Shown: piece after piece, positions 24,307 through 33,750 of the stretch
Layout of the letters: every line of letters starts with the position of its first letter
How positions within the stretch are numbered: the stretch's first letter is position 1
NCBI RefSeq assembly: GCF_000423425.1
Contig: NZ_AUHY01000015.1
Location: 1-53,247, forward strand
Origin: Meiothermus rufus DSM 22234
GTDB lineage: Bacteria > Deinococcota > Deinococci > Deinococcales > Thermaceae
Reading direction: 5' to 3'
DNA length: 53,247 nt
The notes under the pieces: model-generated
What the model was told of the DNA's origin: nothing
What the model saw: the letters and a program-made list of their open reading frames with translations, nothing else
Databases searched by the model: none
Translations under genes and position numbers: made by a program

Positions 24307-25410
24307 CTAGCGCTGGGCCATGCGGTAGACCGTGCCCCGGTGGTCGATTACATACAGCTCGCCAGCCGCGTCCTCCCCGAAAGAGCTGATGTTCAGCTCG
24401 GTGCGCAAAACCTCCCGGCTTTGCCAGCGTCCACCCTGCAGGGTAGCCACCCAGATGCGCCCGCTCACGTAGTCGCCGTAGAAGTACGCCCCACGAAAGG
24501 CCGGCATGGCGTTTCCGCGGTAGCGATACCCCCCGGTAATGGAGCGGCCTTGGTCGTGGGTATAGGTGAGCACCGGCATCACCAGCCCCTCGCGGTTGCA
24601 GTTTTGCGGGGGGTTGTAGCAACGGTCTCCCTCCATGATGCGCCAGCCGTAGTTCTCGCCCCCCTTGCTGCTGGCGGGTTGGAAGTGTACCTCCTCTACA
24701 GCGTTTTGCCCCACGTCGGCAATCCACATGTCCCCGGTTTCCCGGTCGAAGCTAAAGCGCCAAGGGTTGCGCCAGCCATACGACCAGATTTCGCTGCGGC
24801 GTCCGGCCAGGACAGGGTTGTCGGCGGGAATGGCATAGGCCCGTCCCCCCTCGCTGCGGTTTACGTCTATGCGTAGAATCTTGCCCAGCAGGGTATCGAG
24901 CCGCTGTCCGGCGTTAAGGGGGTCACCTGCGGCCCCACCATCCCCCATGCCGATGTAGAGCATGCCATCAGGGCCAAAGGCAATCATGCCGCCGTTGTGG
25001 TTAGCATAGGGCTGTTCGATGGTGAGCAGAATTTGGGCCGAGGCGATGTCGGCGCGATTTCCGTTAGCCCGGTAACTGGCGATCACAGTGTGGCCCTGGC
25101 GGTTGGTGTAGTTGACGAAGAATAGCTGGTTTTGGCGAAAGCCGGGGTGAAAGGCTAGGCCCAACAGGCCGCGTTCGCCGCAACAGGAAACCAGATTTGT
25201 CACATCGAGAAAGGGCTCGGCTAGAAGGCGCCCGTTTTGCAGGATGCGGATGGTGCCGCCTTGTTCCACTATGAAGAGCCGACCGGTATCGTCGGGGGCG
25301 TAGGTGAGGAACAAAGGGCGGCTCAGGTTGTTGGCTACGGGAATCAGCTGGATGCTCTGGGCAGAGGCTAGGCCCAACCATACCAGGGCAGAACCGAGAA
25401 GGATTCGCAT
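24307..25410 (-). CDS. PQQ-dependent sugar dehydrogenase, copy 1
   Basis: This 367-residue secreted beta-propeller (signal MRILLGSALVWLGLASAQ) of the soluble aldose/glucose-sorbosone dehydrogenase family has GLLGLAFHPGF, then YANHNGGMIAFGPDG with the conserved His that serves as base in this family, IGMGDGG, LRIDVN, SYGWRNPWRFSFD and ENYGWRIMEG. It would oxidise aldoses in the periplasm with PQQ as cofactor. It is one of three tandem paralogs. The ATG is 6 bases after TAGACT, so leaderless translation is likely. Confidence 0.88.
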   Translation of the reverse strand: MRILLGSALVWLGLASAQSIQLIPVANNLSRPLFLTYAPDDTGRLFIVEQGGTIRILQNGRLLAEPFLDVTNLVSCCGERGLLGLAFHPGFRQNQLFFVNYTNRQGHTVIASYRANGNRADIASAQILLTIEQPYANHNGGMIAFGPDGMLYIGMGDGGAAGDPLNAGQRLDTLLGKILRIDVNRSEGGRAYAIPADNPVLAGRRSEIWSYGWRNPWRFSFDRETGDMWIADVGQNAVEEVHFQPASSKGGENYGWRIMEGDRCYNPPQNCNREGLVMPVLTYTHDQGRSITGGYRYRGNAMPAFRGAYFYGDYVSGRIWVATLQGGRWQSREVLRTELNISSFGEDAAGELYVIDHRGTVYRMAQR

Positions 25411-25416
25411 GCGCCT

Positions 25417-25422
25417 AGTCTA
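25417..25422 (-). promoter_or_regulatory. -10 box (TAGACT) for sugar dehydrogenase copy 1
   Basis: TAGACT stands 6 bases before the ATG at 25410. Confidence 0.5.
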
Positions 25423-25454
25423 GCCAGGCTGAGTCTGAGACCGATGGGTCTGGG

Positions 25455-26633
25455 CTACAGGCTGGCAGGACGCAAGCGCAGGATTTGCCCCTGGTCGGTG
25501 GAAAGGTAGATAAAACCGTCTGGGCCTATGGCTAGATCGCGTAAGCGGCCATACTGGCCATCGATTAGAATTTCTTCGCCAAGAATACGGGTATTTTGCA
25601 GTTCTAGCCTATAAAGCCGCCCGGTTTTTAGGGTGACGAAGAACAGGCTCCCCTGCCACTGGGGAAAGGCCTGTCCGGTGTAAAAGGCTAGATTGCTGGG
25701 GGCAACGGTAGGTTCATCGCCCCCGGCGTACTCCCGTAGGGCAGGCTGATAGCTTTGGCGTAGGTCTTCACCGGTGCAGTTGAAGGTCATGTTGTCGGCG
25801 GCAACCTCGAGCACCGTGCCCCAGGGCTGGGTTCCGCTGCAGCGGGGCCAGCCGTAGTTTTTGCCTCGGTAGATGATGTTGAGCTCATCCCGGGTGTTGG
25901 GGCCGTGCTCGGTCGACCACAAGAGACCGGTGCCGGGCTGGAAGGCCAGCCCCTGGGGGTTGCGGTGCCCCAGGCTCCAGATAGCCCTAGCTGCTCCGGT
26001 GGTCTGTTGGTAAAAGGGGTTGTCGGGAGGAATGCTGCCATCAGGGTTGATACGAAAGATTTTTCCTGCCAGTAGTTTCAGGCTCTGGGCCTTGGCGGCA
26101 AAGCCGAACTCGCCGGGCACGTTGGAGGGAGCATCGCCGGCATCGCCCATCGAGACATAGAGCTTGCCATCGGGGCCCCACACCACCCGGCAGCCGTTGT
26201 GGTTCCACCAGCCCAGCATGTCGTCGAGCAGAATTTTCTCGTCGGTCAGGCGGTTTCCCGATAAAGTGAAGCTCGAGAGCCGGTTACGGCGGTTGTTTTC
26301 CCTCTGGATGCCCTCTTTCCAGTAGGAGTAGCAGATGTATAGCCTGCCGTTCCGGGCAAAACCAGGGTCGAGCTCGAGGCCCATGACCCCGGCTTCGCCT
26401 TCGTTGCGCACGGGGGCTTGGCTTTGGTAGAAGGTGATCTGGCTACTGCGCAAGTTCAGCGCGCCTATGGTTACAACAGGGTTGTTCCGCTGGGTGAAAA
26501 ACAGGCGCCCATCGGGGGCAAACCGTAGGCTTCAGGGTACCCCCAGGTTGCGGGCTACCTCTTCGACCCGGAAAGTAGGTTGGGGCTGTGCCCAGGCAAA
26601 ACCGAACAAAAATAGCAAACCCAGCAGACGCAC
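25455..26633 (-). pseudogene. PQQ-dependent sugar dehydrogenase, copy 2, with in-frame stop
   Basis: Read from GTG 26633, the frame gives a signal peptide (VRLLGLLFLFGFAWAQ) and the usual propeller start VEEVARNLGVP. It then meets TGA (26532-26534) and goes on in the same frame as SLRFAPDGRLFFTQR and the full remaining family sequence to 25455 (392 codons in total). Relatives have Trp at the stop position (VPWSL), so a single TGG to TGA change explains it. The domain keeps WWNHNGCRVVWGPDG with the conserved His, MGDAGD, LGHRNPQG and KNYGWPRCSG. It is either a recently broken gene or a sequencing error. The open part from an internal TTG (26453) would lack the signal peptide. Confidence 0.8.
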
Positions 26634-26716
26634 GGCCCTAGCATAAATGGGCAGATATGAGGAAAGTGGGTACAGGACAGTATATGTTTTGTACAACGTG
26701 TGAGTCACGGACTCGG

Positions 26717-27913
26717 CTAGGGCTGGTCTTCCAGGCGCCAGACCTGGCCCCCAAACAGACTTATTACGTATAGCTCCCCCTGCTCGTCCTCCCCAAAAGA
26801 GGCCAAGCCGTTGCCTGCCGAAGAAACCTCGGTTTTGTGGGTCCAGGCACCGTTGATCAGGCGCAGGCTCCAGAGGTGGCCGGAGCCAAAGTCGGTGAAG
26901 AAGTAGCGGCCCTGCATGCGGGGAAAGCGCGAGCCCCGGTAAACGTAGCCCCCTGTAACCGAGATGCCATCGCTTCGGCCATAGGAATGTACGGGTGGGG
27001 TTAGGCTAGGGTGGTTGCATCCCGGGGCAACTTGGTTAGCATAACAGTGGGTGCCCTCCATAATCTTCCAGCCGTAGTTGAGGCCTTTGCCTCCCTGGGG
27101 GGCTCGGTTGATTTCCTCCTGGGTACGCTCTCCTACGTCGGCAATCCACAGGTCGCCGGTGTGCCGGTCGAAGCTAGCTCGCCAGGGGTTGCGCAGGCCA
27201 TAGGCCCAGATTTCCGACACCCGACCGCCCAGGCTTGGGTTATCGGCGGGAATGCGGTAGTTTCGACCCTGTTCGCTGCTGTTTACATCAATCCGCAGCA
27301 CCTTGCCCAGGAAGTGGCGGTTCCCGCTCTGGGCCTCGAGGCGCTGGGCGTAGTTCTGGGGGTCGCCTCCCGAGCCGCCATCCCCCAGGGGAATGTAGAG
27401 CATTCTATCGGGGCCAAAGCCCAGCCAGCCGGCGTTGTGGTTGTCGTAGGGTTGGTCGATGGTGAGCACCACCTGTTCGGAGTTCGGGTCGGCTAGCTTG
27501 GTGCTGCGGTTGGCAGAGTAGCGAGCAATTACAGTATCGCCCTCGCTGTTGGTGTAGTTCACATAGAAGTAACCGTTGTTGCGGTAGCTGGGGTGGAAGG
27601 CCAGGCCCAGCAAACCCTGTTCGCCTCCCTTGGAGGTCTTGCTGCTGATATCGAGGAAGGCCTGTGGGCGCAGCGTGCCCCCCTCAATCAGCCGGATGCG
27701 CCCGGCTTTCTCTACCACGTATAAGTCGCCGCTGCCATCCCCGGCGTGGGTTAGGTAGAGCGGCTGGGTCAGACCGGAGGAGACCACGGAAACCAGGCGC
27801 ACCTGTGGCTCACCCCGGGGAGGGGGGGTGTTCTCCTGGCAGCCTACTAGGCCCAAGCAAAGACCGGCAACCATGTAGTAGAGGATCGGGGCAGGTCTGG
27901 CTTTTGGGCTCAC
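26717..27913 (-). CDS. PQQ-dependent sugar dehydrogenase, copy 3 (lipoprotein)
   Basis: This 398-residue protein of the same family as the two genes downstream carries a lipoprotein signal with lipobox LGLVGC (Cys at about 25), so it is probably anchored in a membrane. It has GLLGLAFHPSY, YDNHNAGWLGFGPD with the conserved His, IPLGDGG, LRIDVN, AYGLRNPWRASFD and LNYGWKIMEG. It is closest in pattern to copy 1. The GTG start is 6 bases after TAGCTT, a leaderless arrangement; GGGGG overlaps the same space, so a ribosome site is not excluded. Confidence 0.87.
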   Translation of the reverse strand: MSPKARPAPILYYMVAGLCLGLVGCQENTPPPRGEPQVRLVSVVSSGLTQPLYLTHAGDGSGDLYVVEKAGRIRLIEGGTLRPQAFLDISSKTSKGGEQGLLGLAFHPSYRNNGYFYVNYTNSEGDTVIARYSANRSTKLADPNSEQVVLTIDQPYDNHNAGWLGFGPDRMLYIPLGDGGSGGDPQNYAQRLEAQSGNRHFLGKVLRIDVNSSEQGRNYRIPADNPSLGGRVSEIWAYGLRNPWRASFDRHTGDLWIADVGERTQEEINRAPQGGKGLNYGWKIMEGTHCYANQVAPGCNHPSLTPPVHSYGRSDGISVTGGYVYRGSRFPRMQGRYFFTDFGSGHLWSLRLINGAWTHKTEVSSAGNGLASFGEDEQGELYVISLFGGQVWRLEDQP

Positions 27914-27919
27914 CCCCCA

Positions 27920-27925
27920 AAGCTA
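27920..27925 (-). promoter_or_regulatory. -10 box (TAGCTT) for sugar dehydrogenase copy 3
   Basis: TAGCTT stands 6 bases before the GTG at 27913. Confidence 0.4.
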
Positions 27926-27987
27926 CGCAGTTTGCCTGAGTGTGGGCTAAGAGCAGATTCTTGCTTTCTTAATATGTTGAGAAAAGC

Positions 27988-29418
27988 CTAGGGTAGAACT
28001 TTCAACCCCATCTGGGGTGGTTCGGTGGGATACAGGTTGCGTGTGGCCACCACGGCGATGCGCACACCGCCGCGCTTTCCGGTGAGCTGGGTAGTCAGGT
28101 TGACGAATTCTTCCAGAGCAATGCCCCCTTGGGCCAGTTTTTCCGGTACCCAGCCGGCCTCGGCTAGCCGGTTCTCGGCCAGCTGGCGCAGGATATTGAA
28201 CTTGCGCTGTAGCTCACTGGCCCTGGCAGGAAGTACCAGGATGGTGCTGGCCAGCACATCGCCCTCGGCAAAAGCCTGTACGCGAGGCCAGTACTCGATG
28301 GCCACCCGGATTCGTCCCTCGGCGCTGACCCCCTGGACCCGGGCCAGGAGTACGCCAGGTTTAGGGGTATTCAGGTTGGGGCTTTCCACTATCTCAGGGC
28401 GCAGGCCGATCAGGCGTACGCGGTTTTCTGCTCGTCGGGTAACCTCGCTCAAAGCCATCTGTTCGTTGCCGGGGAACACGGGTTCTTCCGCCAGTAGGTT
28501 GGTGGTCAGGCTTTTGTCTAGGCTAGCGGCCATCAGCCGGTTGTGCTCGCGCAATTGTTGCAGCTCGCGCAGGGCCTGGTTCAACTTGGCCAGCAGGTCG
28601 CTGTTTTCTCGCTGAAGGGCTTCGAGCTGGCGGTTTGAACCCTCGCTAGGTGGGGCCTGGCTCACCCCGCGGCCCAGCACTGCCACATCCCCCTCGAGGA
28701 TGCGCTTCTCGGCCTCGAGCTGGCGCAATTGCTCTTCCAGTTTCCGGGTACGGGCCTGCAGGCTGTTCAGCCGGTTTTGTGCCTCGCGGCGGGCGGCCTC
28801 GAGCCGCTTGAGCTGCAGTTCGGCCCCACGAGCCTGGGTCAGAAGCTGTTCCTTTTCCTTTTGCAGGGTTTCTTTTTCGCGCAAAAGGCTTTGGCGAACC
28901 TGTTTGAGCTGTTCTAGGGCCTGGCGCTGGGCGCTGCTGGCGGCCTGGAGTTTTTGCACCTCCTGGTGCAAGCGCTCCCGTTCGAGCAGGGCCTCCTCGA
29001 GTTCCTGCCGGGTTTGCAGCTGGAGTTCGGCGTACTGGGCGAGTTGGCGGGCCAGGATGGTGTTGTTTTTCTCGAACTCGTCGCGCTCGGTTTTGAGCTG
29101 CTCGTTTTGGGCGAAGATGCTGGCCGCCCGGCTTTCTAGTCGGTGGATTTCGCTGCGCAGCCGGTCGCGTTCCTGGCGTACCGCCTCGGCTTGCAGGATA
29201 GTTTCGCGGGCATCCCGCACCAATAGGAAAAAGCTCCCAAAGGCCCCCAGAGCAATCAGTACGCCGGTGCCCACCGCCACCAGGGTAGCGGTGGCCCGGG
29301 GGCGCAGGCCCAAAAAGCGCCAGTGGCGTTTGCCCACCCGTTTGGCCACCTGGTCGCCCACGTAGGCCACCAGGCCCGCTACCAGCACCATAAGGGTGAG
29401 AATGGCCCAGAAGGTCAT
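27988..29418 (-). CDS. DUF3084 coiled-coil membrane protein
   Basis: This 476-residue protein has two N-terminal membrane helices (about 5-20 and 45-67), a long Glu/Arg/Gln-rich coiled coil (about 75-330) and a globular C-terminal domain (EPVFPGNEQMALSEV onward). This layout is DUF3084, found in cyanobacteria and Thermales; its function is unknown. It is encoded 34 bases after lptB on the same strand, so it may serve the cell envelope. A TACCTT box lies 9 bases before its ATG. Confidence 0.85.
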   Translation of the reverse strand: MTFWAILTLMVLVAGLVAYVGDQVAKRVGKRHWRFLGLRPRATATLVAVGTGVLIALGAFGSFFLLVRDARETILQAEAVRQERDRLRSEIHRLESRAASIFAQNEQLKTERDEFEKNNTILARQLAQYAELQLQTRQELEEALLERERLHQEVQKLQAASSAQRQALEQLKQVRQSLLREKETLQKEKEQLLTQARGAELQLKRLEAARREAQNRLNSLQARTRKLEEQLRQLEAEKRILEGDVAVLGRGVSQAPPSEGSNRQLEALQRENSDLLAKLNQALRELQQLREHNRLMAASLDKSLTTNLLAEEPVFPGNEQMALSEVTRRAENRVRLIGLRPEIVESPNLNTPKPGVLLARVQGVSAEGRIRVAIEYWPRVQAFAEGDVLASTILVLPARASELQRKFNILRQLAENRLAEAGWVPEKLAQGGIALEEFVNLTTQLTGKRGGVRIAVVATRNLYPTEPPQMGLKVLP

Positions 29419-29452
29419 GGGTGTGAAAAGGTAGCTCCCCTAAGGGACTGAG

Positions 29453-30223
29453 TCAAAGCTCGTATTCATCGCCCAGATAGTGCGTGCGTACTCCGGAGTC
29501 GCGGGCAAATTCCTTCGGTGAGCCTTGAAAAGCCATCTGGCCGTCGTACATCAGGTAGATGCGATCGGCGATGGCCAGCGTCTCGCGCACCGAGTGGTCG
29601 GTGATGAAGATGCCCACCCCACGCCTTTCCCGTAGCTCGGAGATAAGCTTCTGGATATCCCGCACGTTTTTGGGGTCTACCCCAGTGAAGGGCTCGTCCA
29701 GCAGAATGAAATCGGGGTTGGTGCACAGCGCCCGGGCGATCTCCAGCCGCCGCCGCTCACCGCCCGAAAGGGTATAGGCGTACTTGTCCCGCAGGTGACG
29801 GATGCCTAGCTCCTCCAGCAAGCTATGGGCCCGCTCGAGGCGCTCGGTTTTGGAAAGCGGTTGGAACTCCAGCACGGCCAATAGGTTTTCCAAGGCGGTC
29901 ATACGGCGGAAGGCCGAGGGTTCCTGGGGCAGATAGCCCAAGCCCTGCCGGGCCCGCTTGTACATGGGCAGCCGGGTAATGTCCTGACCGCCTAAGGTAA
30001 TACGCCCCGCGTTGGGCTCGATAAAGCCCACCAGCATGTAGAAAGTGGTGGTTTTACCTGCCCCGTTGGGGCCGAAGAGGGCTACAATTTCACCGCGGGA
30101 GAGTTCCAGGTTCACCCCCCGCACCACCTCCCGCCGCCCGTAGCGCTTGACCAGGCCGGAGGCCTCGAGGCGGGTGTTGGCGCGGACGGATAAAGCCGGG
30201 GATTGCTGCACGGCTGCTTCCAT
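29453..30223 (-). CDS. lptB: LPS export ABC transporter ATPase
   Basis: This 256-residue ABC ATPase has Walker [10 protein letters not shown] (51-59), Q-loop [12 protein letters not shown], signature [15 protein letters not shown] and Walker [14 protein letters not shown] with the LptB-typical FTGVDP, then H-loop [10 protein letters not shown]. LptB drives the LptBFGC pump that pulls lipopolysaccharide-like lipid from the inner membrane; in Thermales the cargo may differ. ATG 30223 is 8 bases after TACCCT, a leaderless layout; an in-frame ATG at 30241 is an alternative. It probably leads a unit with the DUF3084 gene. Confidence 0.92.
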   Translation of the reverse strand: MEAAVQQSPALSVRANTRLEASGLVKRYGRREVVRGVNLELSRGEIVALFGPNGAGKTTTFYMLVGFIEPNAGRITLGGQDITRLPMYKRARQGLGYLPQEPSAFRRMTALENLLAVLEFQPLSKTERLERAHSLLEELGIRHLRDKYAYTLSGGERRRLEIARALCTNPDFILLDEPFTGVDPKNVRDIQKLISELRERRGVGIFITDHSVRETLAIADRIYLMYDGQMAFQGSPKEFARDSGVRTHYLGDEYEL

Positions 30224-30231
30224 TGCTCTAT

Positions 30232-30237
30232 AGGGTA
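30232..30237 (-). promoter_or_regulatory. -10 box (TACCCT) for lptB
   Basis: TACCCT is 8 bases before the ATG at 30223. The sequence CCTATAGAGC in between also occurs before trpS. Confidence 0.4.
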
Positions 30238-30295
30238 TCATTCCCCGCTAAGCTAGCTGTGAGAGGCTAGGCTTTCCCCCTGGCGCTTTGGGCCT

Positions 30296-30301
30296 TAAGC
30301 T
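30296..30301 (+). promoter_or_regulatory. -10 box (TAAGCT) for gltX
   Basis: TAAGCT is 7 bases before the GTG at 30309, with no ribosome-binding site. Confidence 0.5.
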
Positions 30302-30308
30302 ATCGCTT

Positions 30309-31739
30309 GTGGTTGTGACCCGTATTGCCCCTAGTCCTACCGGCGACCCTCATGTGGGTACGGCTTATCAGGCCTTGTTCAACTATGTCTTCGCCAAACA
30401 GCAGGGCGGCAAGTTTATCGTCCGCTTGGAGGACACCGACCGCTCCCGCTACAACCCCACCTCCGAGCGGCGCATCCTGGAGATGCTGGACTGGCTGGGT
30501 TTGGTGCCCGACGAGTCCCCGGCCAAGGGCGGCCCCAACGGACCCTATGTGCAGTCCCAGCGCCTGCCCATCTACCACCGCTACGTGCAGATACTTTTGG
30601 AAAAAGGGGCGGCCTACCGGGCCTTCGATACCCCCGAGGAGCTGGCTGCGGCCCGGGAGGAGGCCCGGCGGGCGGGCCGTCTCGAGCAGGGCTACAACCG
30701 GCGCTACCGCGACTATCCTGTGGAGGAAGCCGAGCGGCGGGCTGCGGCAGGGGAGCCCCATGTGGTGCGGCTCAAGGTGCCTTTAGAGGGCAAGACCATT
30801 GTGCACGACCTGCTGCGCGGGCCAGTGGAGTTTGACAACGCCATGCTGGACGACAAGGTCATCCTCAAAGCCGACGGCTACCCCACCTACCACCTGGCGG
30901 CCATGGTGGACGACCACCTGATGGGGGTGACCCACGTCATCCGGGCCGAGGAGTGGCTCACCAGCACGCCTTTTCACATTCTGATCCTGCGGGCTTTCGG
31001 CTGGGAGGAGCCGGTCTGGTGCCACACCCCCCTGTTGCGCAATCCCGATAAGTCCAAGCTTTCCAAGCGCAAAATGGATACCAGCGTGGAAAGTTATCGA
31101 GCCCAGGGGATTCTGCCCGAGGCCCTGCTTAACTACCTGGGCACCATGGCCTGGAGCATGCCCGACGGACGGGAAATTTTCAGTCTCCAGGAGATGATCG
31201 AACACTTTAGCCTCGAGCGCATCAGCCTGGGAGGGCCGGTCTTCGACCTGAACAAGCTCAAATGGATGAACGGCAAGTACATCCGCGAGGTACTGAGCCT
31301 GGACGACCTGACCGAGCGGGTCAAGCCTTTCCTAAAGCGCCGTGGTCTGGCCTGGCCCTCCGAGGTGTACCTGAAACAAGTGGTGGAGGCCATGCGGCCC
31401 CGCTTCGATACCCTGGAAGAGTTTGTGGATAAGGCCCTGTACTTTTTCACTGAGGCCTACCCCTTGCAGGCTAAGGCCCAGGCCAAGCTGGAGGAAGGGC
31501 GGCCTTTGCTGCCTGCGTTGCAGGCTTTGCTGGCCAGCCTACCCGACCTCCTCCCCGAGACCACCGAGCCGGCTTTGCGGGGTTTTGCTGAGGCTAAAGG
31601 CCTTAAGCCAGCGGCGGTGATGCAGCCCCTGCGGGCAGCCCTCACCGGGAGCCTGGAGACCCCCGGTATGTTCGACCTACTGATGATTTTGGACAAGGAG
31701 CGGGTGCTGGCCCGGTTAGCCCGCTATACCTCCCAGTAG
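30309..31739 (+). CDS. gltX: Glutamyl-tRNA synthetase
   Basis: This 476-residue class I aminoacyl-tRNA synthetase charges tRNA-Glu. The start MVVTRIAPSPTGDPHVGTAY matches that of Thermus GluRS and contains the HIGH-type motif (HVGTA); the KMSKS-type motif is KLSKRKMD. The segment GGPVFDLNKLKWMNGKYIRE is typical. GTG 30309 is chosen because it gives the family N terminus and lies 7 bases after TAAGCT. The gene converges with mqnA, their ends overlapping by 16 bases. Confidence 0.96.
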   Translation: MVVTRIAPSPTGDPHVGTAYQALFNYVFAKQQGGKFIVRLEDTDRSRYNPTSERRILEMLDWLGLVPDESPAKGGPNGPYVQSQRLPIYHRYVQILLEKGAAYRAFDTPEELAAAREEARRAGRLEQGYNRRYRDYPVEEAERRAAAGEPHVVRLKVPLEGKTIVHDLLRGPVEFDNAMLDDKVILKADGYPTYHLAAMVDDHLMGVTHVIRAEEWLTSTPFHILILRAFGWEEPVWCHTPLLRNPDKSKLSKRKMDTSVESYRAQGILPEALLNYLGTMAWSMPDGREIFSLQEMIEHFSLERISLGGPVFDLNKLKWMNGKYIREVLSLDDLTERVKPFLKRRGLAWPSEVYLKQVVEAMRPRFDTLEEFVDKALYFFTEAYPLQAKAQAKLEEGRPLLPALQALLASLPDLLPETTEPALRGFAEAKGLKPAAVMQPLRAALTGSLETPGMFDLLMILDKERVLARLARYTSQ

Positions 31740-32536
31740 TCGTCGGGGTAGGGGAGGCCTACCGCCTGGGCGAAGGCTTCCAGGCCCAGCCGGTCGGGGG
31801 CTTCCAGGTGGTAGCGGAAATTCCACAGGTAGTGCTGCATCAGGCGCTCGGGCACCTGTAAGCGCTGGGCCTCGGTGCCGGCTACGGCGGCCAGGTTGCC
31901 TAGGCCCAGCGAGCGGGCCGCCCGTAGTCGTCGCACCACCTCCGGGGGTGGAGGGCTGTTCTTGCGGGTGGCCCAGACCGCAAACACAAAGGGCAGCCGG
32001 GTCTGCTCGAACCACTTCATGGAGAGATCGGTGATGCGGATGCCCTCGGCCTGGGTGGGCACCTGGTGCACCGACTCGGGGATGATGGACAGGAGGCTGA
32101 AATAGGTCTGGATGGCCCGGTCGCCAATCAGGAGAACCGCATCGTAGCGGTCCAAAAGCTCGAGGCCGCCCTGCTCGGGGGTGCAGGTTGCCGGGATGCC
32201 GTCCTTTTGCAAAAGCCACTCTAAAAGCCGCACCGAGGTGGCACTCTCGGTGGTTAGGGCAATGCGCCGCAGGTCGGGCCAGGGCTTGCGGTGGAACAGG
32301 TTGACCGAGTACACCGGCCCCAGGTCGGCCACGCTAAAATCAGGCAAAGGCCGCAACTTGTCCGCATGCTGTAGGTAGAAATAGGAGGAGACCAGACTCA
32401 GGTCAACCGTGCCCTCCAGCAGCCAGCGGTTGAGTTCGGTGGGCACACCGTAGCGAAAAGCCAGGCCATCGCCCTCTTCCAGGAAGTGGTACAAAGGAGC
32501 GGTGTTGGCGTAGCGGGGAACACCCAGGATGTACAT
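31724..32536 (-). CDS. mqnA: Chorismate dehydratase (menaquinone, futalosine route)
   Basis: This 270-residue MqnA protein has a periplasmic-binding-protein-like fold. It converts chorismate to 3-[(1-carboxyvinyl)oxy]benzoate, the first committed step of the futalosine menaquinone pathway. The N terminus LGVPRYANTAPLYHFL and the DLSLVSSYFYLQH, VNLFHRKPW and LLIGDRAIQ segments are family features. It begins 4 bases after mqnE ends, so the two are co-transcribed and together make aminofutalosine. Confidence 0.93.
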   Translation of the reverse strand: MYILGVPRYANTAPLYHFLEEGDGLAFRYGVPTELNRWLLEGTVDLSLVSSYFYLQHADKLRPLPDFSVADLGPVYSVNLFHRKPWPDLRRIALTTESATSVRLLEWLLQKDGIPATCTPEQGGLELLDRYDAVLLIGDRAIQTYFSLLSIIPESVHQVPTQAEGIRITDLSMKWFEQTRLPFVFAVWATRKNSPPPPEVVRRLRAARSLGLGNLAAVAGTEAQRLQVPERLMQHYLWNFRYHLEAPDRLGLEAFAQAVGLPYPDDYWEV

Positions 32537-32540
32537 ACCC

Positions 32541-33689
32541 TTAGGCCCGGGCTCCTACAGGGACGGCCGGATAGACCCGAAGCTCGTTGTACAAGGCGTC
32601 CCGTTCCACCGGTACCCGACCGGCAGCCTGGATGAGCTGTACCAGCCTCTGGCGGGAGAGGCCCAACGGGCTGGTGGCCCCGGCGGCGTGGGCAATGTGC
32701 TCCTCAATGAGGGTGCCGTCGATGTCCGAGACCCCCCAGTCCAGCGAGACCTGTACCAGGTCGGAGGAGATCATCACCCAGTAGCCTTTGATGTGGTCGA
32801 AATTGTCCAGGTAGAGCCTGGCCACGGCCAGGTTGCGCAGGTCGTCCAGGCCGGTGGTAAACTCGGTCTTCCCCAGGTTGAAGGCCAGGGCGTTGGCGTC
32901 GGGCTGGAAGGCCAGCGGGATGAAGCTGTAAAAGCCGCCGGTTTCGTCCTGCAGGCGGCGTAGCCGGTCCATGTGGTCGAGCCGCTCCTCCAGGGTTTCG
33001 ATGTGGCCGTAGAGCATGGTGGCGTTGGTGCGTAGGCCCAGGGAGTGGGCCTCGCGGTGGATTTGCAGCCATTTCTCGGCCTTAACCTTGTTCTTGGCGA
33101 TTTGCTTGCGCACCCGCTCGGCGAAGATTTCCGCTCCCCCGCCGGGCAGGGCCTTGAGCCCGGCCTCCTTAAGCTCGCGCAGCACCTCCAGGGTGGGCTT
33201 CTTGCTGATTTTGGAGAGGTGCTCGATCTCGGCGGCGGTGAAGGCCTTGACCTGCAGGCCGGGGAAGGTCTCGTTCAGGGTGCGCACCAGCTCAGGGTAG
33301 TAGCTCCAGGGGCGGGTGGGGTGGTGGCCTGAACTCATGTGCAGCTCGGTCAGGCCAGGCTCCCACTTCTCCCGTACCTTAGCCACCACCTCCTCCACGC
33401 TATAGTCCCAGGCCCGTGCCTCGCCTTTTTTGGCGGCAAAAGCGCAGAAGGTGCAGCCCACGTAGCAGATGTTGGTGAACTCGAGGCGCAAGGAGTGCAC
33501 GAAGTAGGTCTTGTGGCCGTGTTTGCGCTCGCGCACTCGGTTGGCCAGCCACATCAGGGTGGGGTAGTCGGGGGTCTGGTAAAGAACCATGCCCTCCTCG
33601 AAGCTTAGGCGCCGGCCCGCTTCTACCTTTTCGAGGATGGGCCAGAGCCGTTCGTCGCGCACAGTGGGGGTGTACCCAGCGGCATTCAT
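32541..33689 (-). CDS. mqnE: Aminofutalosine synthase
   Basis: This 382-residue radical SAM enzyme has the CX3CX2C cluster motif CYVGCTFC (Cys75, 79, 82), followed by LHMSSGHHP, GGGAEIF and TMLYGHIE, which fit MqnE rather than MqnC. It joins the MqnA product with adenosine from SAM to make aminofutalosine. The next gene is mqnA; mqnB, mqnC and mqnD are not in this window. ATG 33689 lies 7 bases after TAGGAT (leaderless); the longer in-frame start at 33737 is rejected. Confidence 0.93.
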   Translation of the reverse strand: MNAAGYTPTVRDERLWPILEKVEAGRRLSFEEGMVLYQTPDYPTLMWLANRVRERKHGHKTYFVHSLRLEFTNICYVGCTFCAFAAKKGEARAWDYSVEEVVAKVREKWEPGLTELHMSSGHHPTRPWSYYPELVRTLNETFPGLQVKAFTAAEIEHLSKISKKPTLEVLRELKEAGLKALPGGGAEIFAERVRKQIAKNKVKAEKWLQIHREAHSLGLRTNATMLYGHIETLEERLDHMDRLRRLQDETGGFYSFIPLAFQPDANALAFNLGKTEFTTGLDDLRNLAVARLYLDNFDHIKGYWVMISSDLVQVSLDWGVSDIDGTLIEEHIAHAAGATSPLGLSRQRLVQLIQAAGRVPVERDALYNELRVYPAVPVGARA

Positions 33690-33696
33690 CGAGATA

Positions 33697-33702
33697 ATCC
33701 TA
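33697..33702 (-). promoter_or_regulatory. -10 box (TAGGAT) for mqnE-mqnA
   Basis: TAGGAT is 7 bases before the ATG at 33689. Confidence 0.55.
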
Positions 33703-33750
33703 ACACTGCCTGGCCGCCAAACCAGGGGCTTAGTCAACGATTACACCGGG

